A DNA stretch of 64,000 nucleotides, taken from positions 1 to 64,000 of the forward strand of contig CAYOPZ010000003.1 in the NCBI GenBank assembly GCA_964406005.1, given 5' to 3'. A program made the translations under genes and the position numbers. The notes beneath the pieces are model-generated. The model did not search any database, was not told where the DNA came from, and was given only the letters and a program-made list of their open reading frames with translations. Shown in pieces: positions 8,758 through 18,187 of the stretch (within the stretch, counting starts at the first letter, position 1; each line of letters opens with the position of its first letter). This DNA is from CAYOPZ01 sp964406005 (GTDB lineage: Bacteria > Bacteroidota > Bacteroidia > Bacteroidales > SM23-62).

Positions 8758-9177
8758 ATGGAAGATCTTATCATTTCTGCCGTTCAGGATGAGTACGATA
8801 AACCCTATGTCAGTTTCCGTGCCGGAACAGGAAAATGTGAATTATCGGGTGAAAGTTTTCCGGAAAAAGCGTCTGAATTTTACGGAAAACTGATGTCATG
8901 GATAGACCGGTACATCCAGGAGGTCAAAGGTCCCATCGAATTCGATTTTAGGCTGACTTATTTCAATACGAGTTCTTCGAAACGCATCCTCCATCTTATG
9001 ATGAAGCTGCAGGAGTACGCCGAACAGGGGGGGAAGGTAAAGGCGAGATGGATATACCATCCCGATGACATTGACCTGGAGGAAGATGTGGAGGACCTGA
9101 AGCTGATTGCAAAGCTGGACCTGGAGATGGTACCGGATAAAAATATGGAGTTCAGAGACGCTGATCCCGGGGAATGA
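8758..9177 (+). CDS. SiaC-like regulatory phosphoprotein (DUF1987)
   Basis: A 139-residue cytoplasmic protein of the DUF1987 family. The motif LTYFNTSSSKRI places T71 at the position of the regulatory phosphothreonine of Pseudomonas SiaC. In the known system an SiaB kinase phosphorylates SiaC, the SpoIIE phosphatase SiaA removes the phosphate, and unphosphorylated SiaC activates the cyclase SiaD. Here the phosphatase is the gene just upstream, but no kinase or cyclase is adjacent, so the downstream target is unknown. The acidic C-terminal stretch (DDIDLEEDVEDLK) is usual for the family. A second, shorter member with serine at the phosphosite lies at 58151. Confidence 0.86.
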   Translation: MEDLIISAVQDEYDKPYVSFRAGTGKCELSGESFPEKASEFYGKLMSWIDRYIQEVKGPIEFDFRLTYFNTSSSKRILHLMMKLQEYAEQGGKVKARWIYHPDDIDLEEDVEDLKLIAKLDLEMVPDKNMEFRDADPGE

Positions 9178-9185
9178 AACCTCTC

Positions 9186-10079
9186 CTATTTTGCCTGTTT
9201 CTGCATGAATTCCAGCTGTGCGGGTTTCAAAACCTCTGTTTCGGTAATGAAACCGTCAACCCAGCCTACAGGTGTTTTTTCAAAATAATAGTTCTCAATA
9301 TCTATTCCCTGTTCGGCATCGGGCCAGAGTTCGTCGGCAGGTTTCGGATTTTCTATATATTCGATGTCCTGCTTTTCGGACGGGAGTGAGAACCAGTATT
9401 TCCGGCTGTCGGCCAGTACATAAACCGGAATGCCTGCATTTTTACCTGCAAGGCAGATATTGTATGTCCCAGTCTTGTTTATGAAGAACTCCTTGTATAC
9501 GGCATCGGCCCCAAGAAGGATCATGTTTATCCTTTCAAGATGCCTGGAAAAGCCGGCATCCGGGATCAGCTTAACTTCGTAGCCGAGCCTGGAAAGACTG
9601 GCGGCCTGAATGCGTCCTTCCATGACGGGCCTGGATTCGGTCTGGATCACCCTTACTTTTTTCTTATTCCCGGGGTAAAGGTTGAATACTTCCCTTACTG
9701 CACTGCTCTGGCTGTGACTCAGCACTGTTTTCTGATTCAGATCGGCGACAGAAAGAGCCTGCAGGGCAAGCTTATGGTTTACTTTTGACCAGATGATCCT
9801 GTACTCCCTGAGGAACCCGAGCAACATGCTGCTCCAGTGTTCGGTTTCTTCTTTCAGTATGTCGATTACCTGGTTATAAAAGTGAACAAGTACGAAGAGG
9901 GTTTTATGGGTTTCCTGCAGACGGGCCAGATTTTCCATGAGGAAGGACTTGTCTTTTGAGGAGCGCAGGTCTCCCTTGTCCAGCCAGTAGAGGATAAGGT
10001 CAATATACTGTACCAGCAGTTCCGCGGATCCCGTATAGTTATCCGATTCGAATTTTTTAAGGTCTTCTTTCCATTTCAT
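9186..10079 (-). CDS. eIF2B alpha-like protein
   Basis: A 297-residue protein with a helical N-terminal domain (1-115) and a Rossmann-like C-terminal domain. LSHSQSSAVREVF (120-132) and LGADAVYKEFFINKTGTYNI (189-208) match the eIF2B-alpha/beta/delta and MtnA/ribose-1,5-bisphosphate isomerase superfamily. The catalytic cysteine of the MtnA-type isomerases is not present at the SHSQSS segment, which looks like the eIF2B regulatory subunits. Bacteria have no eIF2, so it is either a sugar-phosphate or nucleotide-binding regulator or a diverged isomerase. It converges on the SiaC-like gene (8 bases apart) and is divergent from aat. I cannot assign a reaction. Confidence 0.78.
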   Translation of the reverse strand: MKWKEDLKKFESDNYTGSAELLVQYIDLILYWLDKGDLRSSKDKSFLMENLARLQETHKTLFVLVHFYNQVIDILKEETEHWSSMLLGFLREYRIIWSKVNHKLALQALSVADLNQKTVLSHSQSSAVREVFNLYPGNKKKVRVIQTESRPVMEGRIQAASLSRLGYEVKLIPDAGFSRHLERINMILLGADAVYKEFFINKTGTYNICLAGKNAGIPVYVLADSRKYWFSLPSEKQDIEYIENPKPADELWPDAEQGIDIENYYFEKTPVGWVDGFITETEVLKPAQLEFMQKQAK

Positions 10080-10169
10080 GGCTTACGGATGCATCTGCCG
10101 GGTGAAATGGAATCCCGGTGCAGCATAACCTGAAAATTACTAAATTATCGGGAATTCCTTATTAATTTT

Positions 10170-10892
10170 ATGCAATCTGATATTAACCGGATGATGAACA
10201 TTCAATACAGGGAAAAGGATAAATACGACCGGGATTATTTTCCCGATCCCGGGTTTACCGGTCAGGATGGAATCATTGCCATTGGCGGAACACTGGATGT
10301 GCCCGTGCTTCTTGAAGCCTACTCAAAGGGTATATTTCCATGGTATTCAGAAGGTTCTCCCATCCTCTGGTGGTCTCCCGATCCCCGGATGGTGCTGTTT
10401 CCCGACCGTATGAAGGTTTCCAAAAGCCTGAATCAGACGATCCGGAGGAAAATATTTGACCTGAGGATGGATACGGCCTTTTCAGAAGTGATTGATCATT
10501 GCTCGAAGGTGCCCAGGCCGGGCCAGGCAGGAACCTGGATTACATCTGAAATGAAACTGGCCTATCAAACACTGCATGCCGAGGGTTATGCACACAGCGT
10601 GGAAGCTTACCGGGAAGGGCAGCTGGCCGGAGGATTGTACGGGGTTTCCCTGGGGGGTGTTTTTTTCGGAGAGTCCATGTTCCATCTTGACAGGGATGCT
10701 TCCAAGGTGGCCCTCCATCACCTTGTGGAATTCGCCAGGAAACATGATTTTGACATGATAGACGCCCAGCAGTCCACTCCCCATCTGAGGAACCTTGGTG
10801 CCGAGGAGATCCGGAGGGAGCGCTTCAGGGAAATATTATGCCGGTCCTTAAAGAAAAATACTTTGCGGCAGAACTGGAAGGATCTCAGTTAA
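10170..10892 (+). CDS. aat: leucyl/phenylalanyl-tRNA-protein transferase
   Basis: A 240-residue cytoplasmic enzyme that transfers Leu or Phe from tRNA to N-terminal Lys or Arg, marking proteins for ClpAP (N-degron pathway). The family segments AYSKGIFPWYSEGSPILWWS, GTWITSEM, HSVEAY, GGLYGVSLGGVFFGESMF and DAQQSTPHLRNLGA are all present. The length is normal. TAATTTTA at 10161-10168 could be the -7 box; in that case methionine 8 or 9 (10191 or 10194) would be the true start, since the mRNA would begin near 10176. The 3' end overlaps the convergent aldehyde dehydrogenase gene by 8 bases. Confidence 0.93.
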   Translation: MQSDINRMMNIQYREKDKYDRDYFPDPGFTGQDGIIAIGGTLDVPVLLEAYSKGIFPWYSEGSPILWWSPDPRMVLFPDRMKVSKSLNQTIRRKIFDLRMDTAFSEVIDHCSKVPRPGQAGTWITSEMKLAYQTLHAEGYAHSVEAYREGQLAGGLYGVSLGGVFFGESMFHLDRDASKVALHHLVEFARKHDFDMIDAQQSTPHLRNLGAEEIRRERFREILCRSLKKNTLRQNWKDLS

Positions 10893-12252
10893 ATCTGCTT
10901 ACTGTTTTCATGTTGGTGAACTCCCGGATACCGGCTCCGGAGAGTTCCCTTCCGTAGCCCGAAGCTTTGATCCCGCCAAAAGGAAGGTTGGGATCGGATG
11001 CAACCATACCGTTTATGGCCACTGTTCCCGCTTCTATCAGCCTGGCAAGATTTTCCGCCTTCCTGTTGTTGCCCGTCCATATGCTGGCCCCCAGGCCGAA
11101 CGGGGTATGATTTGCCATGAATATGGCTTCTTTATATGAAGTGAAACGGAAGAGGGGTATGACCGGGCCAAAAAGCTCTTCCATGTTTACGGGCGCATCT
11201 ATCGGGAGTCCTGTAATGATTGTGGGCAGAAGTATAAGACTGTCTTCATCAAGTCTTTTCCCGCCCGTTTGTATCCTGCCTCCCTGGTCCGTCATTCTTC
11301 TGATCTGGTCTTCCAGTTCGAGTAGGAGATCTTTCCGGGCAAGGGGTCCTATCACCGTCCCGTAATCCATGGGATCCCCCGTTTTCAGTTTTTTTACCCG
11401 GCCTTCGAAGAGATCCAGGAAAGCATCGAATACGGAATCATGGATTATGAACCTTTTGGCCGAAATACAGCTTTGTCCCGTGTTCTGGAACCTGGCCGTA
11501 ACGGCCACCTCCGCCGCTTTTTCCAGATCCGCATCGTCAAAGACCACAAAAGGATCGCTGCCGCCCAGTTCCAGCACTGTTTTTTTTCCCTGTGCTCCTG
11601 CCAGCGAAGCGATTCGGTTACCTGCCGCATTGCTGCCTGTCAGGGTCACGCCCTGCACACCCGGATGCCCGATTACGCTTTTCACCTGATCATAATCAAT
11701 GAAAAGATTCTGAAAAACACCTTCCGGGGCACCCGCCTCCCGGAGGAGCATTTCCATGGCAACGGCACATTGCGGGACATTGGATGCGTGTTTCAGCAGT
11801 CCGCAATTTCCTGTCATGAGGTTGGGGGCAAGAAAGCGGAACACCTGCCAGTATGGGAAATTCCAGGGCATAACGGCGAAAATCGTACCCAGGGGATCAA
11901 ATCTTACATAGCTTTTACCTGCAGCCGATTCCATCCCGGCAGGGGCCAGGAATTCCTCCGCCTTTTCAGCATAGTACCTTGAAACCCATGCACATTTTTC
12001 AATTTCCGCGGCAGACTGGCTGATGGGTTTGCCCATCTCTGCGGTAATGATCCCGGCATGATGTGTTTTATTCTTTTCAAGGAGGCCTGCAAGCCTGCCG
12101 AGTATCTTCCCTCGTTCCTCAAATGACCGCTCTTTCCATTCCCGGAAAACCGTATCGGCGAGTTTCAGTTTTTTTTCGAGCGCGGTGCCGGATATAAAAT
12201 CGAATTTCATTTCCTCCCGGCATGTATAGGGATTCCAGGTCTTGTATGCCAT
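10885..12252 (-). CDS. NAD(P)-dependent succinate-semialdehyde-type aldehyde dehydrogenase
   Basis: A 455-residue cytoplasmic aldehyde dehydrogenase. The general base glutamate is in VLELGGSDPFVV, the catalytic cysteine in FQNTGQSCISAKRF, and MPWNFPYWQVFR binds the cofactor. The short N terminus and the FGLGASIWTGN and PFGGIKASGYGRELS segments fit the succinate-semialdehyde dehydrogenase (GabD/YneI-like) subgroup, but substrate cannot be fixed from sequence. It is a single gene; its upstream region carries two nested palindromic repeats (12335-12461). Confidence 0.88.
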   Translation of the reverse strand: MAYKTWNPYTCREEMKFDFISGTALEKKLKLADTVFREWKERSFEERGKILGRLAGLLEKNKTHHAGIITAEMGKPISQSAAEIEKCAWVSRYYAEKAEEFLAPAGMESAAGKSYVRFDPLGTIFAVMPWNFPYWQVFRFLAPNLMTGNCGLLKHASNVPQCAVAMEMLLREAGAPEGVFQNLFIDYDQVKSVIGHPGVQGVTLTGSNAAGNRIASLAGAQGKKTVLELGGSDPFVVFDDADLEKAAEVAVTARFQNTGQSCISAKRFIIHDSVFDAFLDLFEGRVKKLKTGDPMDYGTVIGPLARKDLLLELEDQIRRMTDQGGRIQTGGKRLDEDSLILLPTIITGLPIDAPVNMEELFGPVIPLFRFTSYKEAIFMANHTPFGLGASIWTGNNRKAENLARLIEAGTVAINGMVASDPNLPFGGIKASGYGRELSGAGIREFTNMKTVSRFN

Positions 12253-12334
12253 GGCAGAGCGGATTTTAAGGATCAGATGAAGTTAATAAAAAAAAGGACC
12301 CTCTTCAATGATATGCAGACTGTCGTTGTATATA

Positions 12335-12461
12335 TGATCAGATCCTGTGAAGAGCAACATTAAATCTTTGATTTGCCGGTTGCGGTTATATATGATCAGG
12401 TCCTGTAAAGAGCAGCATTAAATCTTCGATTTGTTGGCTGCGGTTTTACAGGACCTGATCA
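12335..12461. repeat. two tandem nested-palindrome repeats, 58-base period
   Basis: Two copies begin with TGATCAG(A/G)TCCTGT at 12335 and 12393. The second copy is a near-perfect cruciform: outer arms of 17 bases (12393-12409 with 12445-12461), middle arms GCAGC/GCTGC (12412-12416 with 12437-12441), and an inner hairpin AAATC-TTC-GATTT (12420-12432). The first copy keeps the inner hairpin and the core but lacks a matching right arm. Related copies lie at 20427-20745. They occupy the space between the PKD-protein stop and the aldehyde dehydrogenase start. The layout resembles REP/BIME-type extragenic palindromes; no transposase is nearby. Confidence 0.85.
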
Positions 12462-12482
12462 ATTAATTAGATGTGCAAGCAG

Positions 12483-15400
12483 TTATCTTATGAGCATTTT
12501 AGACGTATAAACACCCTGGTTCACCACCAGCCTCAGGGTATACAAACCGCTGCTCAGGCGGGAAGCATTGTACTCGACACGGTAACTCCCCGATGGCTGC
12601 CTGTTCTCACTGACCAGTATATCCACCATCCGTCCCATATTGTCGAACAGGGCCAGGTCAACATCCGATGCCACAGGCAACTCGTACACAATGTGCGTGA
12701 TGCCTTCGGATGGATTCGGATAGCTGCTCAGCATAAAATTGTTGTTCATATACCATTCGATTCCTGTTGCACTTCCCACGGTTACGGAATCACAGTCCGT
12801 GCTCGAAGAATCGGTGACAGGATCCGTAACGGTGAGGCATACCCAGTAGGTGCCCGGCGAGGCATATATATGGGTCGGATTCAGTGAGGTCGTATCGTAG
12901 GTGCCATCACCAAACGACCATTTCAGCTTGCCCGCATCTCCGAGGGATACACCGATGAAATCGACCGGGTAACTCTCCGCTTTCTGCTGGGTACTGTCGA
13001 TGTCGTATTCGAAACCGGCCTGGATCCCCAGGTACTCCTTGGCAACATTTATCAGTTCGGAATGCCTGCTCGTACATCCTGAAGAAGTATTGTTTATCCT
13101 GAGCTTGACCACGTAGTAACCGGGATCGTCATAAGTATACACGGGATTCTGAACACTGGATTCGGTTCCGTCACCCAATTTCCATTTCCAGGCGTCGGGA
13201 TCGCCGTAGGAGGCATCCACCAGGGTTACGGTCTGTGTCGCACTGTCAACCGAATACAGGAAATCCGCGAAGCAATCGTCGGCTTCCTGCGTGACCACCT
13301 GCACCCAGTCACAGTAAGTATTGGGAATGCCGTCGCTGTTGACCACGGTTAGGCAGACCATGTAATAATCTTCATTGTTATACACATGTTCGGGATTCGT
13401 TTCAAATGCATGCTCGCCGTCCCCGAAGTCCCATACCCATTTAACGATGTCTCCCCTGGACCGGTCATTGAATTTTACAGTCCGGTTGCCGGGATCGCTG
13501 CTGTAGATATAATCGGCCCGGCAGTCTATGCCTGCCCGTCCGATCAGGATGATCTCCTCATAGTAATCCATGCAGCCTGTAACTTCGTCGAGGGTGTTCA
13601 GCCCTACCGTATAATAGCCCGGCTGCGGGAACCTGTGCACAGGTTCTGTCCTTGTGGAGATACTGCCGTCCCCGAAGATCCACAGGTAATCGGTAATGCT
13701 CCCGATGGCTTCAGGGGTGAAATATCCGACATTGTTGGCCGAATCAATATAATACTTGAAGTTTGCCGCACAACTGATATTACCCACCTGTACCGGTTCC
13801 ACGAAGTGATCCATACAGAGGTCGTCTTCGCTCACTACGGTCAGCGATACCTGGTAAAGCCCGGGTTTGCTGAAATTGTGCATGGGATCCTCTTCCTCAG
13901 AGAAATTGCCGTCGTCGAAATCCCAGAAATAATCAGCGATATTTCCTTTTGACTGATTGTAGAACTGGACATTGTTCGTGGATCCGTCGACCTTGTACTC
14001 GAATTCAGCCCGGCAGTCCACAGTGCCGATCTGCAGGAATTTCGCAGTATGGTCGGCGCATTCCGATACGCTGTCCCTTATTGAAAACGCCACCAGGTAA
14101 AAGCCTGGATCCGTATACTGATGTTTTGGATTTTTTCTGGCAGAAGTGGTTCCGTCCCCAAAGTCCCAGAAATAGTCCGTAATCGTGCCGGTGGACTGGT
14201 CGTTAAAGGTTACCAGGTTGTTTGTGATGTCGATGAAAAACGAGAATTCCGCATTCTGGTTGCATGCAGAGACGCCTACGGGTATCTTTTTGCATATTTC
14301 TGCCCTGCATCCCGAGAACTGGTCAAAGACGATCAGGCATACCCGGTAAATGCCCGTGTACTGGTAGCTGTGCACTGGATTCCTGTCCTGTATGAATGTA
14401 CCGTCACCGAAGGTCCAGTACCAGTTGGTTATATTGCTGGAAGACTTATCGGTGAATTTTACGGAATTGTCTTCATCCACAAAGAAAGAGAAATCTGCAA
14501 AGCAGTAATTCGTGTCGGTAGCTCCCACCTCGACTTCCATGCAGAATTCGGAGAAACAATCGTTCCCAGAATTATAGATGGAAAGGCAGGCAGTGTAAAG
14601 GCCCGGCTCGTCGTACGGGTGTACGGGATTCTGCTGGTCGGAGAAACTTCCGTCCCCGAAATCCCAGTACCATTCCGAGGGTGTGGGAGTCGAACGGTCA
14701 GTGAACTGCACGGTGCTTGTAGCATCGTTGCTGTTGTACACGAAATCCGCCTTGCAGTTAAGCGTTCCGACCTGGACCTCATGACAGACCTGTGATGCAC
14801 AGTCGGTTATGCTGTCGTAGATCGAAAGGCATACGAAGAATATCCCGTTCCGGGAGTAAGTGTGTTCCGGATCCTTCTCAGTGGAGGTGTATCCGTCCCC
14901 GAAATCCCAGAACCATGAAGTAACCTCTCCGCGCGAAATATCCCTGTAGTACGCTGTCTGGCCCACAACGGAATCGGTAACGAATTTTGCCTCGCAGTTC
15001 AGGACGGCATCCCTGATGTAGAGATAATCCGACCAGGTATCCGTTCCGCAGCCGTTTGTCAGGGTCAGTGTGACCATATACTCGCCGTCGCGTTCATATG
15101 CATGTGCAGGATTCATGGCCGTGGATGTGCCCCCGTCACCGAAATCCCAGAGGAAGCTCAGGTTCCCGGCCGGATCCCTGTACTTATCCCCCCAGTAGAA
15201 CTGTACGGGCTCAAGCCTCGGGAAATCCCAGCCTTCATATCCGAACTGTGCATCCGGAAAGTTCGTGGTGTCGACGGTTACCGGTGTGTGTATGGTATCC
15301 GTCCGGCCGCAGGCATTCATGGCTATGACATATGCATCGTATATGCCCGGGGCCCCGTAGCTGTGCATGGGGTATTGCTCGGTGCTTGTGGCGCCATCCC

Positions 15401-17990
15401 CGAAATGCCATTCATAGGTATTGCCGCCTGCAATTTTGAACAGCACATTGTCTCCCACGCAGGCCGAGCGGTCCTCCGAACCCCCGAAATCCAGCTTTCT
15501 TATAAATGGCTTTGCCGTCATGTACTGCTGGCGGTCGGGGCAGGGATCTCCTCCCGTTGTGAAATCAATTTCATCCTGGGTGATTGTAAAGCTATAGGAG
15601 GCGATTCCAAGGCACTCATACGTGTCCGTCATTTCGATAAGGTTGCTCTCTACAAGTAAATACGTTCCGGATGAGATATCAGTCAGCCAGTTATCGCCTT
15701 CAATGTCGGAAGATGCGTACAGGTAATACTCCCCGTCGTCATCGAAATTCAGTTGAATGTAGTACCCGGTATTGATCTTGTAATAGTAATTGCGTGCAGG
15801 TTTCTCATAGTTGCAGATCCCGTCCCAGGTCTCGACCCCTTCCAGTGCAATGGGAGGCCCGAAGTCTGACATGTTGGTCATTCCTCCGATTGAAATGGGC
15901 ATGCTGTTGATTGGTACAAGACTGTAATCTGTCTGCATGCCCCATACCTCTGGCTCTATCCCCTGGCTGTACTGCCCGTTGCAGGTCCAGCCGGCTGCAA
16001 ACCCCACAGAAGGTCCGTACATGGGATTGATCGGCACGTATGCAAGTACCGAATCCCCGTTGACGATATCGCTGCTTGTAAACCTGACAAATCCGTGGGC
16101 CGGTCCCAGGTCCTCATTGGGATAGAAGCCTTCGTACCAGAAAAATACTGCAAAAGTATCCTGTCCCGGGGTATAACCGGGCCATGCAACGTGGATATTG
16201 AATTCATGGTCAGTGGGATCCTTCCTCTCGCTCCAGTCTCCCATGGGCTGGCTCCCTTCCATCATGGTGCTGTTATCGACATAATAAAAGGGTATTTCGC
16301 TGGTCTGGTCTGTGATCGTTATGGTCCCGTTCTTCGTGGCGGTATTTCCGCACAGGTTTGTGACGGTGAATACATAATTGAAAGTATCACCGGGTGCTCC
16401 CGTGTATACATGACTTGCAAGGGTTTCCAGGATGGTGTCGGTGGGTTCCGTTATATTGTCCAGTGAAGTGCCGTCTCCAAAGTCAATGTCATAAATATTG
16501 CTTCCTACATCCTGGTGCTCATCATCCCAGAAGAAGACCCTTTCTCCGTCGCAGACGACATCCGGGGCGGATCTCAGGTAGGTTTCGGGAGTCATCGTGT
16601 CATCCACCCAAACCCATTTTTCGAAAGTTCCGCTGGCATCGCAGACGGTAGTGGCCGTCAGGGTTACCTTCATATAGCCCGGTCCGGAATAAACGTGCGA
16701 GGCATCCTTGCTGTGCGCAGTCTGGCCGTCCCCGAAGTCCCACAGATACTTCAGGTTCGTTCCTTCGTATGAATAGGATTCGTTCCGGAAGCCTACCAGT
16801 TCACCCGGACATACCCGAACGGTGTCCCCCTGCAGTTCTTCCCAGTCCATTCCCTCAATGTCGAAGTAGAATTCGGTATATAGCCCGTCTTCGCCGTGTG
16901 CATAGATCTCTATTGAATCCGTATGGCTTGCCACATTCCCGCATCCGTTCATAAGTGTCAGTGTAATATAGTACCAGCCTTCCTGCGTATAGTAATTCAC
17001 CGGGTAGCGTTCATTTGAAAAGCTTCCGTCACCCAGGTCCCATTCATACGATGCGGCCGGACTGTAGGGGTACAGTCTGACCTCGGTGTTCGGACAGGCC
17101 TGTTCCCCGCCCTGGTTCGTTTCTATGGAAAACCCCGCATTTGCCGGCTGGTCGGTAACCACGCTGACCATTATGGTATCTTTTCCCGTATTGCCGCAGG
17201 CATTTGTGGCCGACAGGATCACCTGGTAATCCGCTGCAACCTGCGTATCATAGAAATGCGAGGGCCTTCTCAGTGTGGATGTCATACCGTCCCCGAAAGT
17301 CCACAGGTAGGTTACATGTTTTTCCGAGGTATTGAAAATGACCTCTTCATTGGGACAGATCACATTGCTTCCTTCGGTGAATGCCTCTACCTTTGGTATG
17401 GCGCCGGGGCCTATGGTGATCGGCTGGGTGACGGTATCAGGGCCGCATAAATGATCCACGATCAGCGTTACGTCATAAGTGCCGGGATTGTAATAGGTGT
17501 GACTGACCCAGTTGTCGTCATAAAGGCTTATTGTCGTGTCACCGAAGTCCCATGATACGGAATACCAGCTGTCCAGGTTATCGAAATGAAAATTGACCGG
17601 TTCGCCCGGGCAGGCTTCCGCTCCGGTTGAAAAGTAGAATTCAGTCAGGTCGGGATAAACATTTATATATCCCGTATATGAATCCACGGGTCCCATATCA
17701 TCCGACAGGGTCAGGGTAACTTCCCAGAAGCCGCCCTCTTCGAATAGAATCGGGGGCGGGTTCGTGCTGGTAACGGGCGGCATCGCCTGTCCTTCGATAT
17801 ACCAGTCCCAGTATGATGGTCCGCTGACAGCCGCAGTATCGGATGTATTTGTAAAATTAACCGTCAGGGGAGCACAACCGGAGTAAACATCGGCAGTCCA
17901 GCTTGCGGAAGGTGGCGACTGCGCCATGACGGTACCGCCAGTAAGAATGGCAGGCATGAGGATCAGGAAGAAGCGTAGAAATGTTTTCAT
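12483..17990 (-). CDS. giant secreted PKD-repeat protein with T9SS type A sorting domain
   Basis: An 1835-residue protein with a signal peptide (cut after MAQ, about residue 24). I count 16 clear PKD domains with the W-x-FGDG core (for example YWDFGDG, WFWDFGDG) plus one degenerate first copy: six before and eleven after a non-PKD module. That module (about 605-880) is beta-rich, with PGQDTFAVFFWYEGFYPNED and DDDGEYYLYASSDIEGDNW, and resembles nothing I can name. The last 80 or so residues (SSYPNPSEG ... GLYTLRLVV ... SKMLIR) are a type A sorting domain, so the product leaves by T9SS and is anchored or released at the surface. Adhesion or matrix binding is likely; no catalytic motif was seen. 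Confidence 0.92.
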   Translation of the reverse strand: MKTFLRFFLILMPAILTGGTVMAQSPPSASWTADVYSGCAPLTVNFTNTSDTAAVSGPSYWDWYIEGQAMPPVTSTNPPPILFEEGGFWEVTLTLSDDMGPVDSYTGYINVYPDLTEFYFSTGAEACPGEPVNFHFDNLDSWYSVSWDFGDTTISLYDDNWVSHTYYNPGTYDVTLIVDHLCGPDTVTQPITIGPGAIPKVEAFTEGSNVICPNEEVIFNTSEKHVTYLWTFGDGMTSTLRRPSHFYDTQVAADYQVILSATNACGNTGKDTIMVSVVTDQPANAGFSIETNQGGEQACPNTEVRLYPYSPAASYEWDLGDGSFSNERYPVNYYTQEGWYYITLTLMNGCGNVASHTDSIEIYAHGEDGLYTEFYFDIEGMDWEELQGDTVRVCPGELVGFRNESYSYEGTNLKYLWDFGDGQTAHSKDASHVYSGPGYMKVTLTATTVCDASGTFEKWVWVDDTMTPETYLRSAPDVVCDGERVFFWDDEHQDVGSNIYDIDFGDGTSLDNITEPTDTILETLASHVYTGAPGDTFNYVFTVTNLCGNTATKNGTITITDQTSEIPFYYVDNSTMMEGSQPMGDWSERKDPTDHEFNIHVAWPGYTPGQDTFAVFFWYEGFYPNEDLGPAHGFVRFTSSDIVNGDSVLAYVPINPMYGPSVGFAAGWTCNGQYSQGIEPEVWGMQTDYSLVPINSMPISIGGMTNMSDFGPPIALEGVETWDGICNYEKPARNYYYKINTGYYIQLNFDDDGEYYLYASSDIEGDNWLTDISSGTYLLVESNLIEMTDTYECLGIASYSFTITQDEIDFTTGGDPCPDRQQYMTAKPFIRKLDFGGSEDRSACVGDNVLFKIAGGNTYEWHFGDGATSTEQYPMHSYGAPGIYDAYVIAMNACGRTDTIHTPVTVDTTNFPDAQFGYEGWDFPRLEPVQFYWGDKYRDPAGNLSFLWDFGDGGTSTAMNPAHAYERDGEYMVTLTLTNGCGTDTWSDYLYIRDAVLNCEAKFVTDSVVGQTAYYRDISRGEVTSWFWDFGDGYTSTEKDPEHTYSRNGIFFVCLSIYDSITDCASQVCHEVQVGTLNCKADFVYNSNDATSTVQFTDRSTPTPSEWYWDFGDGSFSDQQNPVHPYDEPGLYTACLSIYNSGNDCFSEFCMEVEVGATDTNYCFADFSFFVDEDNSVKFTDKSSSNITNWYWTFGDGTFIQDRNPVHSYQYTGIYRVCLIVFDQFSGCRAEICKKIPVGVSACNQNAEFSFFIDITNNLVTFNDQSTGTITDYFWDFGDGTTSARKNPKHQYTDPGFYLVAFSIRDSVSECADHTAKFLQIGTVDCRAEFEYKVDGSTNNVQFYNQSKGNIADYFWDFDDGNFSEEEDPMHNFSKPGLYQVSLTVVSEDDLCMDHFVEPVQVGNISCAANFKYYIDSANNVGYFTPEAIGSITDYLWIFGDGSISTRTEPVHRFPQPGYYTVGLNTLDEVTGCMDYYEEIILIGRAGIDCRADYIYSSDPGNRTVKFNDRSRGDIVKWVWDFGDGEHAFETNPEHVYNNEDYYMVCLTVVNSDGIPNTYCDWVQVVTQEADDCFADFLYSVDSATQTVTLVDASYGDPDAWKWKLGDGTESSVQNPVYTYDDPGYYVVKLRINNTSSGCTSRHSELINVAKEYLGIQAGFEYDIDSTQQKAESYPVDFIGVSLGDAGKLKWSFGDGTYDTTSLNPTHIYASPGTYWVCLTVTDPVTDSSSTDCDSVTVGSATGIEWYMNNNFMLSSYPNPSEGITHIVYELPVASDVDLALFDNMGRMVDILVSENRQPSGSYRVEYNASRLSSGLYTLRLVVNQGVYTSKMLIR

Positions 17991-18187
17991 GGTATATGTT
18001 TTTAGTATTGATCAGTAAGTTCTGATACGCCCGGATGGATATCAGGTTTCATTTGCGTACTTTTCTTTTTCAACAGTAGCTGTTAATTCGTCAAAACGGG
18101 TAAGAACGTTTGATGAAAGTTACAAAAAAAAACGGATGTTTCTCAATAGCAGAAGACCCGGAAAAACAGATAAAGGTTGCATCCTGA

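Noticed and set aside
12335..12461. Possible CRISPR array (two 58-base direct repeats)
   Set aside because: The units abut with no spacer, are palindromic along their whole length, and no cas gene is present.
13386..15659. Several open frames of 185-225 codons opposite the PKD gene
   Set aside because: Periodic antisense frames produced by the repeated PKD codons; they share the repeat period and no start or family signals.
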